Source of the DNA: Macrocybe gigantea
Lineage: Eukaryota > Basidiomycota > Agaricomycetes > Agaricales > Callistosporiaceae
Direction: 5' to 3'
Assembly: GCA_011319805.1 (NCBI GenBank)
Contig: SJRY01000246.1
Span: 124,001-188,000, forward strand
DNA: 64,000 bases
The notes beneath the pieces were generated by a model. That model was given only the letters and a program-made list of their open reading frames with translations. It did not search any database and was not told the origin of the DNA. Every line of letters begins with the position of its first letter. The first letter of the stretch is position 1. Shown piece by piece: positions 57,255 to 64,000 of the stretch. The position numbers and the translations under genes were made by a program.

Positions 57255-60001
57255 CTAAATCGCGTATGAGACGAAGAAATTTTCGTCCATCGATGCATCG
57301 TGGCAGGCAGTGTTAAGGTGAATGATATCAGTCGCACCATCTGACGCACTTGCGTCGAGTAAAGCAATAATGTCGTCCAACCTTTTCGAGTGTCCATCCC
57401 TTGGAATGTCATGATCTTCACATTCCGCAGAGTCCAAGGTGGCAAAATGAAGCTTGTCAGAGGTGTTAGAGCACGGTGCAGGCACTTGATCCGTTGCAAC
57501 CGCCATGGATGCCCGATTAGCGACTCGCATCGGCAGAACCAGCGGACGAAGACCGGACTTCCTCTTTTGCCGGGCTGAGTCCAGATCAGAGCAGGATCCT
57601 TCAGACAGCGGCACAGCAGCTTCGACAAAGACGTTCTGCATCGACTGAGCGATGCTTGCGATGCTAGGCATAGATGGTCCAGAAGCACAGTCTTCAAATA
57701 TATCCAGCGAGTTTCTTCGGGGGCTTCTTTTCGCCCATGATCTCTTCGACGTCGTCGGAGATGCATTGCGCAGATCGCAATAAGCCTCTTTTCGTCTAGG
57801 CGAGCGGCGCTTTGGGCTAGCATTGGAAGGAGAATCGTTCGAAGTCCGCGAAGCAACAGAACCCAGAACCGATTCCAGAGAGTCGTGAGGCACAGATATC
57901 GAGCTATCCGTGTGACAATCTACAGAACTCGAAGGCCGTCTTGGCTCGGTTGGCGCAACAGTCCGAAGATCAGATTCCCTTTCAGACGATCTTGAGAGCT
58001 CTTCGCTGTCTCGCTTTGCAACGGCACTGGTTAAATCCACAGTGCGCATTGAGGTTCCTAAAGATACGCTTGTTTCGGCATTTGGATCGTCCAGAATATC
58101 AACCACAGTACTGTCGCGTTTTTCTGCAAAGGAAGGCTGAGCGTCGGATAAAGACAAGATCACCGATTGTTGATCGCGTGCTAGAAACCTTTCTGAGCCA
58201 GCCGCGGCGCAGGACGGCATTGCTGCATCCTCGCAGCTCGGCATTGTTCTAGGTGAACTAACCATTAAAGGGCCATCCAATGATTTGGTTTGGGATTCGC
58301 GATCACAATTTGGCGCGACGGCGTCGTGCTGTGGACTATGGGATCGGGAACGAGCTTGAGGTTCGTCAGCAGTGTATACTCCGAGATCATCTATATTCGT
58401 TTTTAACGCCGGTGTTTTTTGGCCCAGGGAGGCAAAATTCAAGGATTCGTGTGTGCGGGCATTGAGTTCAGAACTTGCAGATATGGATTTGGTTGGGATG
58501 CCACAGTAGATACCGAAGTCATAGAGGTTAGCGGCAGGAACGGCAACGCACATAGTAAGATCTGAGACGTAGAAAGAGCCCTCTTCAGTGTTTGAACGTG
58601 CGAGCGGCGGCGTTAGTGTTGCAGATGGCTTGATCGTTTGGGATGATTCTGATGTACGACCTACCATTCCGGCGTGGTCATTCACGCGGTTTAAAGCTTC
58701 CGGCTCTATCGATGCGGGCGGATCCAGTGGACTGTTGATCGATTCGCCATCTGTCGAGATCGGAGATGTTCTGAAAGTTGCGTGTTTGCGACCCGCCACT
58801 GCAGGCGGACTTCCTGGCATATCGCAAACGGATGTATCATAAATCGTTGTCTTCATGGTCTTGAACAGCGTTGGTTTTACGTGTTGATGGTTAGCGAGTG
58901 ACACGGCCTTTTCCAGCACCTGGCCGTCCGACACCGTGTCTTTTTGGATATAAGCTCCAAAATCATACAAATTTGCGGCGGAAATTTGTTGAATCGGATG
59001 AAGACTCGAAAAAAAGGAGTCCGCGGCAACACCGAAAGGATTCGCTTCGTTAAAAGTGTCCTGAAGGTCCTGTGATATGGCGTTCACAGACTTGGCGGGC
59101 TTGGCAGGACAAAGTAAGGGACTTTTGATGGAGGTCAACAGTGAGAATGGGGTTGACGGCAAGTCAACCGACGTTTTTGGCGTGCTTGTACAGGTACTTG
59201 TTGGGGAGAACAGGCCCAAGCCCAAATTTCTGCCGGCGGCCGAGGATTGAAGGGGAGTGCCTTTGAACCCTCTGCGTTTACCCAAGGCGCCAATCTGGAT
59301 GTGACGAGCATCCGTTGAAGTTTTGCTCGGAGGTGAAGGGTTTATTAGTTGCAGTGGTACGTCAGATAATGTTGGCGACGAAAAAGGCGCGGCGATCGGG
59401 GAGGGCGAAATAGTGTCCGAGAAGGAAGAGGTATGGTAAACCGACGGACTGCACTCAGTTTGCGCTGGCGAGGGAAGCGAGTCCACACAAGTGGTGGTCT
59501 CGCTGGCGTCGGACAGCCTCGGGCTTTCATAACCGGGAATATCATGATGCTTGCTTTTTTGAGCATGTGTTCTGCGTCGAGATGTGTCTACTTTGGGTGT
59601 GGTTGAATGAGTTTCGGCACGGGGTGGTTGACGAGGACGGGAATCTTGATCAACTTGACGAAGGAACGAAACATCAAGGAATTCGATCTCGCCAAGGAAC
59701 ACGGAGCATGCTTACCTTCCGAGCTCGCATCGCCCATTATGTCTGTTGAGGGTTCTGTTACAACGACGTGCGGCACTGAAACCGGCAGTGCTGGAGCGTG
59801 TTCGATCGGCTCCAATGTTTGGGCGAGGTTTTCCAGACACCGGAGGAGCCATGCCAGGAAAAAGATAAGAAACTGGCAAAGGCGAGCGAGCAGGATTCTC
59901 AATGAAGACATATTGCGAGGAGCTATAGAGGTTGAGGTCGATGGTGAGTCTGTAAGAAGGGGGAAGAGATTTTGTGCCGACCTTTTGAGCTGGCTGACCA
60001 T
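57255..60001 (-). CDS. Large Ser/Thr-rich protein with one N-terminal membrane segment
   Basis: Two exons: 60001 to about 59713 and about 59650 to 57255, joined by an intron with donor GTAAGC; the join reads 'DASSEG' into 'VDQDSRPRQPP'. About 890 residues. N-terminus contains a hydrophobic helix 'ILLARLCQFLIFFLAWLLR' that would anchor it in a membrane. The rest is Ser/Thr/Pro-rich and probably disordered. Three similar short segments recur: 'ISAANLYDFGAYI', 'VPAANLYDFGIYCG' and 'NIDDLGVYT'. Basic patches 'SPKRRSPRRKE' and 'KRSWAKRSPRRNS' lie near the C-terminus. The last exon is open for over 2.4 kb, strong evidence of coding. No named domain. Confidence 0.7.
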
Positions 60002-60697
60002 ATACGCGATCGATGATCATGACGAGTCTGTCATCCGCATACTACAGCCGGCATTGGGATCCTTTGTGGGAGCTGCGGGAGTCGTAGATCGCTGTTGTCG
60101 TTGAATTGAGCATCCTGGATTGAGGCTTTGGCAGGCTCCCAGCAGGGCACTGAGAATGATCCGTGCAAAATCTCGGGAAATCCCATGCCCTGAGGACGAA
60201 AGGCAAACTCAAGCATTTAGGTACGCACCTGTCATGTCAGAACAAAGGTATACCGCTCGTTATCATACAAGGCCTGCTAGACGAGCGGAGAAACAGGAAT
60301 TGAAGCCGAACAGTGCCAAACGACGAAGCGTCTCGTGACCTAGGGTCGTCGAAAAATACGCGATGGCCCTGGACGACGAAGTTGGGCTGACTGGCCATTC
60401 ACAGGATGCCCACAGCAGGTCGTTTCAATGGCCTAAAACTGGTCTCATTACACTCTACGTGCGTCTCGGGGTGGCAAAACATTTAATTATGGCGTGGATG
60501 CGGCTATCAAAGAAGTCTAAACCTCAACGAGGGCGTTGCTTTCACACGAACGTGGTGGGGGCAAAGTTCCAGGACTGATCTTCTCGTTCCTTTAAAAAGG
60601 TAAAAAAGTTTGGGATGCGCCCCGTATATCCTTGCTCTCCAACTCCGGCACAGCTCGAACCCGCCGCCCATCTTCATTTGTGTCGCGGTCCCCCACT
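60002..60697. promoter_or_regulatory. Divergent promoter region
   Basis: About 700 bases between the starts of the large Ser/Thr-rich gene (-) and the multi-pass membrane gene (+). Possible TATA-like element not clear; poly-A/T rich near 60590-60606. No gene seen. Confidence 0.35.
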
Positions 60698-61520
60698 ATG
60701 ACCCCCAAGACATATGCTTGGATCGATGCATGGTTCCTCATAACCGCGCCGATGATGCTTTGGGATGCAGGATACTGTCTCATGAGGTTAGTCTCGGAAA
60801 CCGCCATCCAATATAACTGGACGACTATTGTTTTTAGGCCTCGTTCGATGGCGGGCGGCGACCTACACTGGATCTGGAGACCTTACGACCTATACGCGAA
60901 AGTCGACTACGTGCGTACCATCATGCTGTCTTTGTGATGGAAAGCCCTGATTTTTCCTCCCTGCGATTCAGGTGTACGGCATCCAGGCGTTTGAGAACGG
61001 GGATGGTTTCGCCGGAGCTGCAGGTCAGTTCCTACCTCTCTGTCGGTTCGTCGGTGCTAGAATCATCTATCTCAACCCGCATGACAGCCATTCTCAACAT
61101 CATCGAAATTTTTACGAATGTGTGTACCTTTCATTCGGAACTCTGAACGCACACGTGTTGATCGACAGCTGACATGATCTTCATTGCAGATTGTTTACTT
61201 GTATCAGGCTCATATAGCCCAGAATGACCTAGCGCCCCTCGTAGGATATACAGGAGCTGTCATGACCCTCGCAAAAACGATACTCTACATGTGTCAAGAA
61301 TACTTTTGCAACGGCTGTTCCGTAGGGCATAACCATTTCTTTGTCAAGTTTTCCTTCTGGATCATGCCCAATTTGTGCGTGTCCGCTTTCCTTTTCGCTC
61401 CATATCCTTCCATTCAACCTTCCTAGAGTTTGGATAACTTTCTGCTCCTTGATCATCCGAAGATTGGGCATGGATATTGCATCCCACGTCAGGAAGGGTA
61501 AAGCAGTTAAAGCTCAGTGA
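60698..61520 (+). CDS. Small multi-pass membrane protein (uncharacterised fungal family, probably DUF7802)
   Basis: Start at 60698: 'MTPKTYAWIDAWFLITAPMM' (helix 1), 'LWDAGYCLMRPRSMAGGDLH', 'WIWRPYDLYAKVDY', 'VYGIQAFENGDGFAGAA', 'STRMTAILNIIEIFTN', 'IVYLYQAHIAQNDLAPLVGY', 'GAVMTLAKTILYMCQEYFCN' with 'GCSVGHNHFFVKFSFWIMPN', and 'VWITFCSLIIRRLGMDIASH', stop at 61520. Six exons with short GT-AG introns, all in frame. About 185-190 residues with four or five helices. Conserved polar residues inside the helices (His, Glu, Cys pair 'CNGC') recall EBP/EXPERA-type sterol-isomerase folds, but that similarity is only my impression. The DUF number is from memory. Function unknown. Confidence 0.75.
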
Positions 61521-62583
61521 CAAGGCTTTCGCTTCGAAAACTCTCTGCATTCGACGCATGTACGTAACTACGTTAGACTTATAATTTCATTTCATAGCTC
61601 TGTGCCAGCGCCAAGAATATTCTCCCTTTCCAGATTTCTAATCCTCCTTTCCCATCTGATCGCATTCTTTCGAAACGATGGGAATGCGACTTCATACTAG
61701 CACGGAAATTGTTTCATGTCAGCACTCTACAGGCACTGGTCTCAGAATACTTCCCGTGTGGTTTGAACGCGTTCCGCCCCGATGTCAAAGGTCTGATGAC
61801 ACCTAGTCCCATGCCATTTTGGCTCACCCTCGTTCGGTCTCATCGGTGGTCGATATATTTCATCGATAACGTTCGCAGAATCCTTGAATGTCAGTGTTCA
61901 CTTCTATGAATAGCCTCCGTCTGTCCACGACTCACGTGGTCGGTTTAGAGATGACAGTTCTACGAATACAGAAACCAACGCCGCGAATTCACACGAAGTT
62001 TTCTCCAATAAGGAACAATAACACATGCGAGCCAAGGACCATTCGAGCTTCATCTTCTTAGCCCATTCGGAGACGCACTTGTAATGTATGACAATACCGT
62101 CCGATCCGTATAGGTGAGATCATTCTAGCCCCTTCCCGTTTCCCTTTGCGTACGGCGCTTACATACCAGCTTGAAGCAATAATAACATGGTCTCAGTAAG
62201 CGGCATCGAGAAATAGCCGAAGCCGCTTGCGTACATCATGATCAGAAGCTGTGAGTCTGTGATGGGGGCTGCGCCCAGAAGGTTCAAAACACGACTACTC
62301 AACGAACTACGGTTCTCATTGGTGTCGCCGTCAACAAGCTCCATGATACCCTCCCACGCATAGACAGCATATAGCGTGGAGTTCATCGTCGCCTTGCAAA
62401 CCCCCTTTACCCTTCTCCCAGCGTAACTTTCAGCCACCTCGTTAACCGAGTTGTCCCAGGTAGGTTCAGGGTCACACATCAGCCCAGAGCGACAAGCTTT
62501 AGTGCGAGAAGGCACCAAAATCAGGATCGCAATTTACATGGAGCTGACGGGCTGTCTCTGTAGTTTGGGGCTGAATCCCGGAG
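61521..62583. other. About 1.06 kb without a convincing gene
   Basis: A plus-strand frame (61709-61909) and a minus-strand frame (62159-62518) are open but lack motifs or splice partners. Contains the promoter of the DUF6534 gene. Confidence 0.4.
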
Positions 62584-64000
62584 ATGGAGTTCGAGACGTA
62601 CGACCCTACCGTCGGGGCACTCGAGATTGGTGTAATGATCGCCGTATTCCTTTTCGGCCTTGTTACCGTTCAGACCTTTTCGTACTACAAGTGAGTTCTG
62701 AATTTAAAAATCCTTTGACGTTTCGCCGCTGAACTCGAATGGCACATGGCAGAAAATTCCCCAACGACCCGTTAACTTTAAGGCTATTCGTGAGTATACT
62801 CTATGAAGCGTCAATCTTCCCGAAATTGTAGACGACAATGGACTTTCATTCCTTGCAGGTAGCCTTCATATGGTGAGGCTTTGCAATATCGTCGCATTCC
62901 ATCCGAATCTTCACGACACATCGCAGGTTCCTAGAACTGGCGCATAACATCTTGGGAGTGCATACAGTGTACTGGGTGAATTCGAGCGGCTTTGACCAGT
63001 CCACTCAATCCTCCTGACCTGTTAACCGGATCCAGGTATCCGTCACCAAATACGGACGTCCCGAGTATCTGGACATATTTCCGACGTCGTGTTGCATTGC
63101 GGTCTTCTTATCTGGACTGATCGGGCCAGCGACGCAGGTAAGAAGCTATGATTCCCCTGAGCGACTTCCTTCACATAAACTTATTATCCAAGGCCTTCTT
63201 CGCCAACCGTGTCCGGACTCTGTCTCGAACGTGGTTTTTACCCATTGTGATATGGTTCCTGTGCTTCCTTCGTTTCCTCAGCTTGTTCGGCGTCGCTGCG
63301 ACCACTTTTACGACGGCTACGATAACGGAGTTCAAAACCAAGTTTCGATGGTTGCTAGCGGCCTCGTTGGGCATTTCTACTGCCGTCGATGTGTTGATTG
63401 CCTGCTCCCTGTGCTGGTTCTTATGGCAATCTAGACGAACTACACCGTTTAAAGGGTCTGTTTCAATTTATCTCCTGTCATCCATAATAATCTGAATACG
63501 GGTTTTCTCCAGAACGAGGAGAATGGTCGATCTCTTGATGGTGTGGTCTATACGTAGGTTCTTACGCCCGATGCATTATTGCGGCCCTTTCGCTGACGAA
63601 TTCAAACGGGAATAGAAACAGGACTTGTGACAAGGTATACTCGAGCTGCGCTTCGTCTTTTCTGCGTCTATTGATTACTATGGTGATACGCGTACAGCAT
63701 GGCCTCTACTGTGATGCTCTTTCTCGTAAGTCTTTTTTTCATCGTCATGAACAATGAACCTCTAATTCGGTACAGTTCATTTTCGTATCGAATCTTGCCT
63801 GGTTAGCTGTCTTCTTTATCCTATCTCGACGTAAGGCCCTTCTTCGGTTTCTTTGGAACATGCTGATAGTCGTTCAGTCTTCTCGAACTCCTTGCTGGCA
63901 ACGTACGTCAGATGTAGTGAAACTGATTCACAGCCTTAACGTTCCGGAACTTTTCCCCTAACCACAGGCTAAACGCGCGAGCGTCTTTGCGCAATATCCA
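62584..64000 (+). CDS. DUF6534-family multi-pass membrane protein, 3' end cut off
   Basis: Agaricomycete family of predicted seven-helix membrane proteins, function unknown. Start at 62584 ('MEFETYDPTVGALEIGVMIA'), 'VFLFGLVTVQTFSYYKKFPN', 'LRLFVAFIWFLELAHNILGV', 'HTVYWVSVTKYGRPEYL', 'AVFLSGLIGPATQAFFANRV', 'WFLPIVIWFLCFLRFLSLFG', 'FRWLLAASLGISTAVDVLIA', then 'RMVDLLMVWSIQTGLVTSMA', 'SNLAWLAVFFILSRLFSNSL' and 'LNARASLRNI' at the edge. The stretch 'FSNSLLATLNARASLR' is the family's most conserved signature. Exons are joined by 45-60 base introns and all frames hold. Only the variable cytosolic C-tail should be missing. Confidence 0.92.

Noticed and set aside
62159..62518. 119-codon minus-strand open frame with a hydrophobic end
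   Set aside because: No start context, partner exon or family; lies in the promoter region of the DUF6534 gene.

Overview
The window is nuclear DNA of a mushroom-forming basidiomycete (Agaricomycetes). Genes are cut by many 45-75 base GT-AG introns. Families typical of this class (DUF6533, DUF6534, a DUF6535-like remnant) sit among ordinary eukaryotic housekeeping genes. I found no prokaryotic, viral or intact transposon gene and no convincing tRNA. Coordinates of multi-exon genes run from the first to the last coding base; key exon joins were worked out by hand from splice sites and reading frame.

Layout. 1-1279: 5'-truncated DUF6533 membrane protein (+). 1671-2339: DUF4604 nuclear protein (-). 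3230-5206: MFS exporter 1 (+), frame-broken. 5388-7263: complex I 51 kDa subunit (-). 7652-9235: SPT2 histone chaperone (+). 9880-10400: decayed DUF6535-like gene. 11475-13545 and 14586-15597: two secreted low-complexity proteins (-), one Gly/Pro/Ser-rich with a minisatellite and many dibasic sites, the other histidine-rich. 17252-19181 and 19455-21833: MFS exporter 2 (+) facing a type-B carboxylesterase (-). 22215-23754: unknown gene (+). 23900-26339: mRNA exporter MEX67/NXF1 (+). 28747-31970: ankyrin/coiled-coil protein (+). 32182-36022: HOPS subunit VPS39 (-). 37282-37977 and 39337-40021: two unknown genes (+). 40349-42358: phosphoinositide phospholipase C (+). 42480-43943: SMC5/6 subunit NSE3, MAGE family (-). 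45617-46415 and 46907-47550: two related Cys/His-motif proteins (-). 48865-50686 and 50791-53161: MFS exporter 3 (+) facing a second carboxylesterase (-). 55379-55954: possible small gene (-). 57255-60001: large Ser/Thr-rich protein with one membrane segment (-). 60698-61520: multi-pass membrane protein (+). 62584-64000: DUF6534 membrane protein (+), cut by the window end.

How it hangs together. The most distinctive feature is a repeated module: an MFS drug/metabolite exporter placed tail-to-tail with a secreted type-B carboxylesterase, present twice about 31 kb apart, plus a third, decayed MFS copy alone. The two secreted low-complexity proteins lie just upstream of the first module. Housekeeping genes (complex I, SPT2, MEX67, VPS39, NSE3, PLC) are interspersed.

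Two properties cut across genes. Several genes, including essential ones, carry single-base frame breaks that always look like a missing base; assembly error is the simplest explanation for the housekeeping genes, while MFS1 may be a real pseudogene. At least four introns are best read with a GC donor rather than GT, unusually many for one window.
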